64,000 nt of DNA from Pseudomonas sp. RIT288 (lineage in GTDB: Bacteria; Pseudomonadota; Gammaproteobacteria; Pseudomonadales; Pseudomonadaceae): positions 101,151-165,150 of the forward strand of contig NZ_JFYN01000009.1 of the NCBI RefSeq assembly GCF_000631985.1. Direction: 5' to 3'. Below the pieces are notes generated by a model. That model made no database searches, was not told where the DNA came from, and saw only the letters and a program-made list of their open reading frames with translations. Within the stretch, counting starts at the first letter, position 1, and each line of letters starts with the position of its first letter. Below, piece by piece: positions 24,579 to 31,792 of this stretch. Position numbers and translations under genes: made by a program.

Positions 24579-26123
24579 TCAGTTCGCCACGCCGTCAGCG
24601 CGATGGCGCGGCAAAGCCAGTTGCAGCAGGTTGGATTCATTGGCCTGGTCGCGGCTGACTTCGCCGCGCAGCGCGCCTTCGCAGAGCACCAGAATGCGGT
24701 CGGAAATGCCCATCACCTCCATCAGGTCGCTGGACACCACGATCACCGAAATACCGTCGGCGGCCAGGTTATGGATGATCTGGTAAATCTCGGCCTTGGC
24801 CCCGATGTCGATGCCGCGAGTGGGCTCGTCGAGCAGCAGCACCTTCATCGGCATCGACAGCCAGCGACCGAGAATCGCCTTCTGCTGATTGCCGCCGGAC
24901 AGGAATTTGATCTGCTGACCGGCGTGCGGGGTTTTGACTTTCAGCGCCTTGATCTGCTTGTCGGCGTTGCCCTTTTCCCACAGCCCGCGCAGCAGGCAGC
25001 CGAGGCTCGCATTGGCACCGCGCGCGCTGATGTTGATGTTCTCGGCAACGCTGGCCAGCGGGATGATCCCCTCTTTTTTGCGGTCCTCGGGGCACAGCAG
25101 GATCCCGGCGGCAATCGCGTCACGCGGTGAGCGCAATTTCAGTTCATGCCCGCGTAATTCAAGGCGTCCGGCGGTGTTGCGCTCAAGCCCGCTGAGCAAG
25201 CGAAACAGTTCGGTGCGCCCGGCCCCGACCAGGCCGAACAGCCCGAGAATCTCGCCCTTGTGCGCCTCGAAACTCACCGGCTCACGCAGCCCAGGGCCGA
25301 GCAAACCGTCGACCTTCAACGCCACCGCGCCGCGTGGACGGCTGCGGTAATCGTAGATGTCCTGAATGTCGCGCCCGACCATGCAGGTCACCAGTTGATC
25401 GTGGGTCAACTGGCTCATGTCATCGAAGGTGCGCACATAACGGCCATCCTTGAACACCGTCACCGCGTCGCAAATGCGGAACACTTCTTCCATGCGATGC
25501 GAGACGTAGAGCACCACTTTGCCCTCGTCACGCAAGCGGCTGATGATCGCCATCAAACGGTCGATTTCGCGCGCCGAGAGGCTGCTGGTCGGCTCATCGA
25601 AGGCGATCACATGCGCGCCACGGGACAGCGCCTTGGCGATTTCCACCAGTTGCCGCTGGCCGAGCGACAGGCGCCCGACCTTGGTCTGCGGATCTATTTC
25701 ATCGGCCAGGCCCTTGAGACAGGCCAAGGCATTCTGGCGCAGGACGCCACGATTGATCAGGCCAAAACTGGCCGGCAGATGGCCGAGAAACAGGTTCTCG
25801 GCCACGCTCATTTCCGGCACCAGATGCAGCTCCTGGTGAATCACCGCGACGCCGCTGCCGATGCTGTCGGCGGTCGACTTGAACGCCATGGTCTGCTCGC
25901 CGATCTGCAACTCGCCGCTGCTCGGAATGTAGGCGCCGCCGAGGATTTTCAGCAGGGTCGATTTACCGGCGCCGTTCTCGCCCATCAAGGCGTGCACCTG
26001 CCCCGGATGGGCAACGAAGCTGATGGCGTCCAGCGCCTTGACCCCGGGGAAGGTCTTGCCGATCCCGTTGAAGCGCAGGCTGCCGCCGGCGCTGCTTTCA
26101 TGTGTCTGTACTTGCGCGTGCAT
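24579..26123 (-). CDS. araG: sugar ABC transporter ATP-binding protein, AraG-like
   Basis: The 514-residue protein has two ABC domains, as expected for monosaccharide importers. The first has a full Walker A (GENGAGKSTLLK), the signature LSLGQRQLVEIA and Walker B VIAFDEPTSSL. The second has the degenerate Walker A GLVGAGRTELFR and the signature LSGGNQQKAILGRWL. The start at 26123 (MHAQVQTHESSAG) has AGAGG upstream. It powers uptake through AraH with AraF as binding protein. Confidence 0.94.
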   Translation of the reverse strand: MHAQVQTHESSAGGSLRFNGIGKTFPGVKALDAISFVAHPGQVHALMGENGAGKSTLLKILGGAYIPSSGELQIGEQTMAFKSTADSIGSGVAVIHQELHLVPEMSVAENLFLGHLPASFGLINRGVLRQNALACLKGLADEIDPQTKVGRLSLGQRQLVEIAKALSRGAHVIAFDEPTSSLSAREIDRLMAIISRLRDEGKVVLYVSHRMEEVFRICDAVTVFKDGRYVRTFDDMSQLTHDQLVTCMVGRDIQDIYDYRSRPRGAVALKVDGLLGPGLREPVSFEAHKGEILGLFGLVGAGRTELFRLLSGLERNTAGRLELRGHELKLRSPRDAIAAGILLCPEDRKKEGIIPLASVAENINISARGANASLGCLLRGLWEKGNADKQIKALKVKTPHAGQQIKFLSGGNQQKAILGRWLSMPMKVLLLDEPTRGIDIGAKAEIYQIIHNLAADGISVIVVSSDLMEVMGISDRILVLCEGALRGEVSRDQANESNLLQLALPRHRADGVAN

Positions 26124-26156
26124 CTGAGTCACCTCTTCACACCGATCGAGCAGCCA

Positions 26157-27161
26157 TCAATTCCACAGGCCGATTTTTTCCAGCTCTTGCTTGAAGTTCT
26201 CGCGGGTGATCAGGGTGACGTCGTCCATCGCCGTGTATTTCGGCGGTTCTTTGCCGGTGGTGACCCACTCGTACATCATCTCGGCGGTCTTGTAGCCTTC
26301 GATGTGCGGGCTTGGCAGCATCGAACCGAAGAAACCGCTGTTAGGTTTTTTCAGCTCGCCGATGGCGTCAGTGCCATTGATGCCGATGCCAATCACGTTG
26401 GCCGCAGCGAACCCGGCGGCTTCGGTCGCGCGTACGCCGCCGAGCACGGTGTTGTCGTTCATGCCGCCAATGATCAGGTTCTTCGCTGCACTTGGCAGCT
26501 TGACCAGCGCCGAGTTGGTGGCGTCCATGCTGCCCGGCACGTCGAGGGTTTTCAGCGCCGCGAAGAGGATGTGATCCTTCGGCAGGCCGGCGTCCTCCAG
26601 GGATTTGACCGAGCCGTCGGTGCGCTTCTTGCCGGTGTCGAGCTCGTTGTAGGTGTTGACCACCGCGTAGGTGTCTTTCCAGTCCCAGTTGCGCTTCTTC
26701 GCTTCGGCAACCATCGCGTTGCCCTGCTTCTGGCCGACTTCGAACGCCGCCATGCCGAGGTACGGCACGTCTTCCATGAACTTGCCGTTGGCGTCGACGA
26801 AACGATCATCGACGGCAATCACTTTGAGGTCATTGAGTTTGGCTTTGGCCATGATCGCCGGGCCGAGCGAAACATCCGGCGGGCAGATCACGAAGCCTTT
26901 CGCGCCATTGGCCGCGAGGCTGTCGATGGCCGAGAGGGTTTTCTCGCCGTCTGGCACGGCGATCTTGATCAGTTCGAAGCCTTTGTCCTTGGCGGCTTTC
27001 TCGGCGAAGGCCCACTCGGTCTGGAACCACGGCTCTTCAGCCTGTTTGACCAGAAAACCGATTTTCACGGCATCGGCAGCGAGCAGCGTACTGCTCAGAC
27101 TGAACGCGGTGACCGCCAGCGCGGCACTGCACAGGGTACGAATCCCGAAACGACGTTTCAT
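26157..27161 (-). CDS. araF: periplasmic sugar-binding protein, AraF-like
   Basis: The 334-residue protein opens with a signal peptide (CSAALAVTAFSLSSTLLAAD). The mature part has the L-arabinose-binding-protein pattern: KIGFLVKQAEEPWFQTEWAF, then PDGEKTLSAIDSLAANGAKG, then VIGIGINGTDAIGELKKPNS. E. coli AraF binds both L-arabinose and D-galactose, so either could be the substrate; the neighbouring dehydrogenase, lactonase and galactonate genes favour at least D-galactose. AAGGAG precedes the start. Confidence 0.94.
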   Translation of the reverse strand: MKRRFGIRTLCSAALAVTAFSLSSTLLAADAVKIGFLVKQAEEPWFQTEWAFAEKAAKDKGFELIKIAVPDGEKTLSAIDSLAANGAKGFVICPPDVSLGPAIMAKAKLNDLKVIAVDDRFVDANGKFMEDVPYLGMAAFEVGQKQGNAMVAEAKKRNWDWKDTYAVVNTYNELDTGKKRTDGSVKSLEDAGLPKDHILFAALKTLDVPGSMDATNSALVKLPSAAKNLIIGGMNDNTVLGGVRATEAAGFAAANVIGIGINGTDAIGELKKPNSGFFGSMLPSPHIEGYKTAEMMYEWVTTGKEPPKYTAMDDVTLITRENFKQELEKIGLWN

Positions 27162-27202
27162 AAGCTGACTCCTTGTTATTTTTTTTGAGCAAATTAAACA
27201 GT

Positions 27203-27337
27203 TTGTGGCGAGGGAGCTTGCTCCCGCTGGGCTGCGAAGCGGCCCTGAAACCGGTTACCTCGGTCAATCAAACACACCGCGCAGCCCGAATTTACGACTG
27301 CTGCGCAGCCGAGCGGGAGCGAGCTCCCTCGCCACAG
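27203..27337. repeat. long inverted repeat, TTGTGGCGAGGGAGCTTGCTCCCGC class
   Basis: TGTGGCGAGGGAGCTTGCTC and GAGCGAGCTCCCTCGCCACA form the ends, with GGGCTGCGAAGCGGCCC and a matching CGCGCAGCCC/GCTGCGCAGCC part inside. At 135 bp it is the longest repeat of the window and lies in the leader between araF and its probable promoter. Confidence 0.9.
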
Positions 27338-27386
27338 GTGTGGTGGCGTGACACGTACTGCTGCAAAGCCTGTTGAAAATAGTCAT

Positions 27387-27396
27387 ATCGTATGAT
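27387..27396. promoter_or_regulatory. GntR/FadR-type half-palindromic box upstream of araF
   Basis: ATCGTATGAT differs at one base from the perfect palindrome ATCATATGAT in the promoter of the nearby FadR-type gene. It lies in the 278-base gap before araF, suggesting that this regulator controls the AraFGH operon. Confidence 0.5.
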
Positions 27397-27439
27397 GATT
27401 GGATTTCACGCGGAGTTCACCTCCTGAAACCCGATCGAT

Positions 27440-28258
27440 TCAGTCGTGGTACATCACCGAGCGCCCACCATCGATGGTGATGCACGAGGCGTTGATGAAC
27501 GGCGCTTCATCACTGGCCAGGAACACTGCGGTCATCGCCACTTCGAGCGGCTGGCCGATGCGTTTCGGCGGATGCAGATCGAATGCGCGTTGACGCTCGG
27601 CCTGCGGATCGGCAAAGCCGTTCCAGTAATCGACGTTGAGTTGCGTCTCGATATAGCCCGGCGCGATGGCATTGACCCGAACGCCCTTCGCCGCGTATTC
27701 GATGCCCAGTGCCCGGGTCAGCCCAAGCAGACCGTGCTTGGCCACCGGGTACGGGAAGCAGCCGGGAATGATGTGGCTGGAATGGGTCGAAGCGATGTTG
27801 ATGATGCTGCCAACGCCCTGCTCGATCATTTGTGGCAGCACAGCTTTGCAGCCGTACCAGGCGCCGTCCAGATCGATGGCGAAGCAACGACGCCAGTCTT
27901 CTTCGGTCATTTGCAGCGGGTCGCGGAACACGTTGACCCCGGCGCAGTTGACCAGCACGTCGATGCGCCCGTGCAGCTCGATCGCCCGTCTGGCCATGGC
28001 GTGCAGGTCTTGCTGGCGCGAGACGTCAGCCTTGATCGCCTGCACGTCGTAGCCCTTGTCGCGCCACTGGGCGGCAACCTTCTCGACCTTCTCTGCCTGA
28101 ATATCGCTGATCACCAGTCTGGCCTGCTGCGAGGCGAACGTGGCAACAATGGCTTCACCGATGCCTTGCGCGGCGCCGGTCAGCAGCACCACTTTGTTTT
28201 TCAAACGCTCACCCTTCGGCGGCGCGGGCACCGGCGGCAAGGAAAGAGGTTCAGCCAT
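27440..28258 (-). CDS. SDR-family dehydrogenase, probable aldose (D-galactose/L-arabinose) 1-dehydrogenase
   Basis: The 272-residue classical short-chain dehydrogenase has the cofactor motif TGAAQGIG (residues 27-34), the NCAG motif (104-107) and the catalytic triad Ser157, Tyr170 and Lys174 (YPVAK). Its place between a sugar importer and an SMP-30 lactonase indicates oxidation of an aldose to its lactone. Its promoter region copies that of the galactonate operon, which points to D-galactose. The start at 28258 lies only 3 bases after a 50-codon leader ORF, and its ribosome binding site CAGGAG is inside that ORF. L-arabonate dehydratase genes are absent from the window. Confidence 0.88.
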   Translation of the reverse strand: MAEPLSLPPVPAPPKGERLKNKVVLLTGAAQGIGEAIVATFASQQARLVISDIQAEKVEKVAAQWRDKGYDVQAIKADVSRQQDLHAMARRAIELHGRIDVLVNCAGVNVFRDPLQMTEEDWRRCFAIDLDGAWYGCKAVLPQMIEQGVGSIINIASTHSSHIIPGCFPYPVAKHGLLGLTRALGIEYAAKGVRVNAIAPGYIETQLNVDYWNGFADPQAERQRAFDLHPPKRIGQPLEVAMTAVFLASDEAPFINASCITIDGGRSVMYHD

Positions 28259-28261
28259 GGA

Positions 28262-28414
28262 TCAGGACTCCTGTTCGTCAGCACAAAAAAACCGGGCATC
28301 TGCCGATGTCCGGTCTGGAAAACTGTGAAAACGAAACAGGCAGGCGCGGCGAGCGACGCCGGGCCGTTGCGAGACGCTGACCCCGCTGAGGAGTGCGATA
28401 GAGGTTCGCTGCAT
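28262..28414 (-). CDS. 50-codon leader ORF of the SDR dehydrogenase gene
   Basis: The ATG at 28412-28414 follows ACAGGTGAAGTG, nearly identical to the ribosome binding site region ACAGGTGAAGCG of dgoK. The frame encodes MQRTSIALLSGVSVSQ, then an R-rich middle part (RPGVARRACLFRFHS), and stops at TGA 28262-28264, 3 bases before the dehydrogenase ATG. It reads through a terminator-like hairpin. It could be a leader peptide that keeps the hairpin open, or a vestige of a duplicated gene start. Expression is not proven. Confidence 0.5.
   Translation of the reverse strand: MQRTSIALLSGVSVSQRPGVARRACLFRFHSFPDRTSADARFFCADEQES
28285..28313 (-). terminator. terminator-like hairpin in the leader of the SDR dehydrogenase (possible attenuator)
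   Basis: On the minus strand CCGGACATC pairs with GATGCCCGG (one mismatch) across a 4-base loop, and a run of seven T follows. It lies between the promoter and the dehydrogenase start and inside the leader ORF, so any transcript reaching the dehydrogenase must pass it. Confidence 0.7.
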
Positions 28415-28468
28415 CACTTCACCTGTTTTGTTCTTTTTAAGTGTGAGTGCGTGTTACTGCTGGAGCCG

Positions 28469-28498
28469 ACTATAAACCCGACCGACAAATAATCTCAA
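28469..28498 (-). promoter_or_regulatory. sigma70 promoter of the SDR dehydrogenase, copy of the dgo promoter
   Basis: TTGAGA (complement of 28493-28498), 18 bases and TATAGT (complement of 28469-28474) match the dgo promoter in both hexamers and spacing. The predicted leader to the dehydrogenase start is about 200 bases. Confidence 0.75.
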
Positions 28499-28511
28499 TA
28501 TATAATTTTGC

Positions 28512-28528
28512 ATCCCATATTTTGGGAT
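28512..28528. promoter_or_regulatory. palindromic operator shared with the dgo promoter
   Basis: ATCCCATATTTTGGGAT has perfect 6-bp arms ATCCCA/TGGGAT. It matches the dgo operator at 14 of 15 core positions and has the same distance to the -35 box (14 bases). Its left end touches the stop codon of the SMP-30 gene (28529-28531). Confidence 0.65.
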
Positions 28529-29404
28529 TCAGCCCGCAAACCGCGTACAGAGTTTGCCCGGTACATCGACCCGCATCGACAGGACTGCGCCATCCAGCGG
28601 ATGGTTGTGCGGACTCTGGGCGCTGGTGATGTACAGGGTTTTCAGGTCTTCGCCGCCGAATACGCAACTGGTTGGCCGGCTGACAGGCAGATCGATTTTG
28701 CGCTCGACTTGCCCTTCGGGCGTCAGGCACAGCAGGCAACTGCCATCCCAACGGGCATTCCATACGAATCCCTCGGTGTCGATTGCCGACCCGTCCGGGC
28801 CGCCATTCTGGTCAGGGCCATACCAGATCTCGGCGTTATCCAGGTTGCCGTCGGTGTGAATGAAATAGCGATTGAGCGCCCCGTCGAGGCTATCGCCGAA
28901 CAGCAGTCTGGTGCCGTCGTCGCTCCACAGCAGCGTGTTGGGAATCCCCAGACCGCGCAACAATGGCGTGACGCGCTGATCGGGATCGATACGGAACAGG
29001 CCACCGGAGCGGCGCACGATCGGCAGGTCTTCGCCGTTGTTGCCGATGTTGTTCTGCATGGTGCCGAGCCACAATCGCCCCTGACCATCGCAGCGCGCTT
29101 CATTGGGCCGATTGCCCGGTTGCGGGTCGGCGATGCAGAACAGCGTCAGGTGCGGCTCAAGGCCGGGGGAATCAAGATCCAGTCGATACACGCCGCTGCT
29201 CAGGGTCACCAGCGCATCGCCGCTGGCACACGGGATGAACGCGGAAACGTGCTCGGGCATCTGCCAGATCTGCACGTTGTTGCCGATCAGCCGCAGCGCC
29301 TGTTGGCCGGCGATATCGACCCAGTACAGTGCCTGGGTCGGGGCGTCCCAGAATGGCCCTTCGCCGAGCTTGGCGCGGTGTTGGGTTACGGCGGTCAACG
29401 GCAT
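28529..29404 (-). CDS. SMP-30/gluconolactonase-family sugar lactonase
   Basis: The 291-residue six-bladed propeller protein has SMP-30 features: AKLGEGPFWDAPTQALYWVD at the N-terminus (metal-binding Glu), RPNEARCDGQGRLWLGTM, then IPNTLLWSDDGTRLLFGDSL (Asn ligand) and GGPDGSAIDTEGFVWNARWD (Asp ligand). It would open the lactone made by the neighbouring SDR enzyme, giving galactonate or arabonate. The start at 29404 has AAGGA upstream; the longer reading enters a REPIN and is rejected. It is downstream of the FadR-type gene, and its stop codon touches the operator for the next gene. Confidence 0.92.
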   Translation of the reverse strand: MPLTAVTQHRAKLGEGPFWDAPTQALYWVDIAGQQALRLIGNNVQIWQMPEHVSAFIPCASGDALVTLSSGVYRLDLDSPGLEPHLTLFCIADPQPGNRPNEARCDGQGRLWLGTMQNNIGNNGEDLPIVRRSGGLFRIDPDQRVTPLLRGLGIPNTLLWSDDGTRLLFGDSLDGALNRYFIHTDGNLDNAEIWYGPDQNGGPDGSAIDTEGFVWNARWDGSCLLCLTPEGQVERKIDLPVSRPTSCVFGGEDLKTLYITSAQSPHNHPLDGAVLSMRVDVPGKLCTRFAG

Positions 29405-29428
29405 ATGGAATCCTTCATGTTGTTTTAA

Positions 29429-29519
29429 CTGTAGGAGTGAGCCTGCTCGCGATGGCGGTGGGTCAGTGACATTGATGGCGACCGGCACACCGCCATCGCG
29501 AGCAGGCTCACTCCTACAG
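29429..29519. repeat. REPIN, CTGTAGGAGTGAGCCTGCTCGCGA class
   Basis: The ends CTGTAGGAGTGAGCCTGCTC and GAGCAGGCTCACTCCTACAG are perfect inverses, extended by CGCGATGGCGGTG and CACCGCCATCGCG. It lies between the FadR-type gene and the lactonase. Confidence 0.93.
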
Positions 29520-29533
29520 GGGGATTGGTGTTC

Positions 29534-30250
29534 TCAGCTGGCTTTTTTGTCGGCCATCACCTGTGGGTAAAAGCGTTTGATTGCCAGGTCGGCGTTGTCA
29601 ATCAGGGTCATGCAGGCCCACACGCCGCGCGCGGAGTCACGGGCGGCGATGGCGTCGGCCATGTCTTTGTGGATCGGCAATGTGCGACGCAGTTCATCGG
29701 GGTCGGCGGCCGAGACCTCAAACGACACGGCGAGCAAGGCGCCGAGGGCGGGAACCATTTGCTCGATGAACTGATTGTGGCTGGCCGCCAGAATGCATTC
29801 GTGGAAGGCCTGGTCGGCACGGTTGTAATCGATGCCGCTGTCGACCGCCCGCTCCAACGCGTTGTAGGCCAGTTGCACCGCGTGAATCTGCTCCAGGCTG
29901 GCGCGCTCGCAGGCCCAGCGCACGGCCATCGGTTCGATGGTGCGGCGCAGGTCGAGCAGGTCATCGACGAAATTTTCCGGCAAGCCGTTGCGTGAGAGCC
30001 AGCCGACGACTTGCGGATCGAACAGGTTCCAGCGCCGCACCGGTAACACGCGAGTGCCGACCTTCGGCCCGACTTCGAGCATGCCTTTGGCGACCAGGGT
30101 CTTGATCGCTTCTCGAATCACCGTGCGGCTGACGCCGAGCTGCTCGCCCAGATCCGCCTCGACCTTGATCGCCTGCCCCGGCTTGACCTGGCCAGCGGCA
30201 ATCCAGCTGCCCAGCCAATCGACCGTTGACGCATGAAAGCTGCTGGACAT
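29534..30250 (-). CDS. GntR-family regulator, FadR/FCD subtype
   Basis: The 238-residue protein has an N-terminal winged helix (LGEQLGVSRTVIREAIKTLV, then AKGMLEVGPKVGTRVLPVRR) and a C-terminal FCD all-helical effector domain. FCD metal-site residues appear in YNRADQAFHECILAASHNQF (Asp and His). The family often responds to sugar acids. Its own promoter contains the palindrome ATCATATGAT between the -35 and -10 boxes, pointing to autorepression, and a one-mismatch copy lies upstream of araF. It probably controls the importer and lactonase genes. Confidence 0.92.
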   Translation of the reverse strand: MSSSFHASTVDWLGSWIAAGQVKPGQAIKVEADLGEQLGVSRTVIREAIKTLVAKGMLEVGPKVGTRVLPVRRWNLFDPQVVGWLSRNGLPENFVDDLLDLRRTIEPMAVRWACERASLEQIHAVQLAYNALERAVDSGIDYNRADQAFHECILAASHNQFIEQMVPALGALLAVSFEVSAADPDELRRTLPIHKDMADAIAARDSARGVWACMTLIDNADLAIKRFYPQVMADKKAS

Positions 30251-30282
30251 GGAAACCTCAAAGCAGTTGGCGATGGGTGTCC

Positions 30283-30311
30283 ACGCTAATGATCATATGA
30301 TTAACAGTCAA
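30283..30311 (-). promoter_or_regulatory. promoter of the FadR-type gene with palindromic operator in the spacer
   Basis: On the minus strand TTGACT (complement of 30306-30311), 17 bases and TAGCGT (complement of 30283-30288) form the promoter. The perfect palindrome ATCATATGAT (30292-30301) lies inside the spacer, the usual place for repression. The -10 box is weak. Confidence 0.6.
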
Positions 30312-30340
30312 TCGGGATTTTCTGCTGAACCATAAACCCC

Positions 30341-30432
30341 CTGTAGGAGTGAGCCTGCTCGCGATAGCGGTGTGTCAGTCACCATCAACATTGACTGATC
30401 CACCGCTATCGCGAGCAACCTCACTCCTACAG
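30341..30432. repeat. REPIN, CTGTAGGAGTGAGCCTGCTCGCGA class, right arm changed
   Basis: The left arm is intact, but the right arm reads GAGCAACCTCACTCCTACAG, with two changes from the perfect inverse. The inner CGCGATAGCGGTG/CACCGCTATCGCG arms are exact. It separates the DUF1285 gene from the FadR-type promoter. Confidence 0.9.
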
Positions 30433-30441
30433 GGGGTTGTT

Positions 30442-31002
30442 TTAAGGTTCGAGGCCGATGCGGAAGAACTCGCCGCCGCTCCACACGCCCAACCAGCGCT
30501 GCCCGTCGATTTCGCGACTGACCGCCAGTTCCACCAGTTGGTAAAACACATTGCGGTGAATCAGCGCTTCGAGGTTGGTGCGCACATGCACGTAAGGCGC
30601 AGGTTCCTGGGTTGTTGGGTCGATCTCGACGCGGATCGGATGTTCCGGCCCGGCCTCGGCGGTCTCTTCAACGTTGGTGGTGAAACGCAGGACCTGCGCC
30701 TCGCCCTCGCCTTCGACCTCAACGGCAATCGCCACGAACGGCGCATCGTCGACTTTGATCCCGACCTTTTCGACCGGGGTAATCAGGAAGTAATCATCGC
30801 CGTCGCGGCGAATGATGGTGGAGAACAGCTTGACCATCGGCTTGCGCCCGATCGGCGTGCCCAGGTAATACCAGGTGCCGTCGCGGGCGATGCGCATGTC
30901 GATGTCGCCGCAGAAGTCCGGATTCCACAAGTGCACCGGCGGCAGGCCTTTGGTTTTGGGGATCTGTCCCAACAGGTCATTGGCTTTTTGCGGGCCACTC
31001 AT
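30442..31002 (-). CDS. DUF1285 family protein
   Basis: The protein has 186 residues and matches the DUF1285 pattern: [20 protein letters not shown], then [20 protein letters not shown], then [20 protein letters not shown]. The C-terminal part includes [20 protein letters not shown]. No signal peptide or membrane segment is seen, so it is cytoplasmic. Its biochemical role is unknown. It lies 15 bases downstream of the DUF4823 lipoprotein gene and is probably co-transcribed. Confidence 0.9.
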   Translation of the reverse strand: MSGPQKANDLLGQIPKTKGLPPVHLWNPDFCGDIDMRIARDGTWYYLGTPIGRKPMVKLFSTIIRRDGDDYFLITPVEKVGIKVDDAPFVAIAVEVEGEGEAQVLRFTTNVEETAEAGPEHPIRVEIDPTTQEPAPYVHVRTNLEALIHRNVFYQLVELAVSREIDGQRWLGVWSGGEFFRIGLEP

Positions 31003-31017
31003 GGCGTACTCCTTGGT

Positions 31018-31623
31018 TTATTGGTCGCCGACTCCCAGCAGGCTACGCGCATATTGCGCCAGCGGCGGGCCGATCAGGTCTTCCGGCTTGTTATCGTGGA
31101 ACGTCAGTAAACCGCCACGACTCTTGATGCGTGCAGTATCAATCAAATACTGGGTGCTGGTCTCGATCAACATGATCTGAATCACGCCGCCGTCGATGCC
31201 GAGGCGATCCACGGCTTCCTGATCGAGCCACTCGTCAGAGTTGCCGATGCGGTCGTCAGCCTTGGCGAAACGGGTGTACAGCAGGTAGTGCGCGCCGGCA
31301 TCGCGGGCCTCGCCCATCGCCTGATCAAGACCTTCCGGGGCACGGGCACGGCGGACCATCGGGAAGTATTCGACAAAGCCCTTGAAGGCTTCTTCGGCCA
31401 CCACGTTCGGGCGCGGATACGAGCCACCCGGCGGTGCGAATGCGCCCTGAGCGATGTAGATGAACGAATCCGGCTGAATGCGGAAATTGTTCACCCGGCG
31501 ACTGTCGCTGTGATCCAGCAGCCCCGCGTCGCTCATCTGATAGCGAGTGCCTTCGGCCATATCGCTGACAGTCATACAGCCGCCAAGCGCCAAAACGGCC
31601 AGCAGCAAAACCAGGCTACGCAT
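31018..31623 (-). CDS. DUF4823 family lipoprotein
   Basis: The 201-residue lipoprotein has signal MRSLVLLLAVLALGGC with a lipobox ending in Cys. The mature part includes the DUF4823-like stretch RRVNNFRIQPDSFIYIAQGA, then VVAEEAFKGFVEYFPMVRRA, then DAGAHYLLYTRFAKADDRIG. I chose the second ATG (31623) because GGAGG lies 6 bases before it; the ATG at 31629 would abut that site. It is an envelope protein of unknown function. Confidence 0.88.
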   Translation of the reverse strand: MRSLVLLLAVLALGGCMTVSDMAEGTRYQMSDAGLLDHSDSRRVNNFRIQPDSFIYIAQGAFAPPGGSYPRPNVVAEEAFKGFVEYFPMVRRARAPEGLDQAMGEARDAGAHYLLYTRFAKADDRIGNSDEWLDQEAVDRLGIDGGVIQIMLIETSTQYLIDTARIKSRGGLLTFHDNKPEDLIGPPLAQYARSLLGVGDQ

Positions 31624-31720
31624 CCTCATCCTCCAGAAGCCGGTGACGGAAAACCGGCGAATGGCCGTTGGATGCAGCTTTTGCGCCAGCTCAGGATCTT
31701 TGTCGAATGATGGACTGCTT

Positions 31721-31783
31721 TCGCGAGCAGGCTCGCTCCCACAGGATTGCGAAAAACCCTGTGGGAGCGAGCCTGCTCGCGAA
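31721..31783. repeat. REPIN, TCGCGAGCAGGCTCGCTCCCACAGG class, short centre
   Basis: TCGCGAGCAGGCTCGCTCCC and its exact inverse GGGAGCGAGCCTGCTCGCGA are only about 20 bases apart. It lies immediately after the moaA stop codon and could serve as its 3' boundary. Confidence 0.92.
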
Positions 31784-31792
31784 AAAGAGGGA

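Noticed and set aside
25260..27188. 642-codon plus-strand frame opposite araG and araF
   Set aside because: Both minus-strand genes have all expected motifs; the frame spans their junction without meaning.
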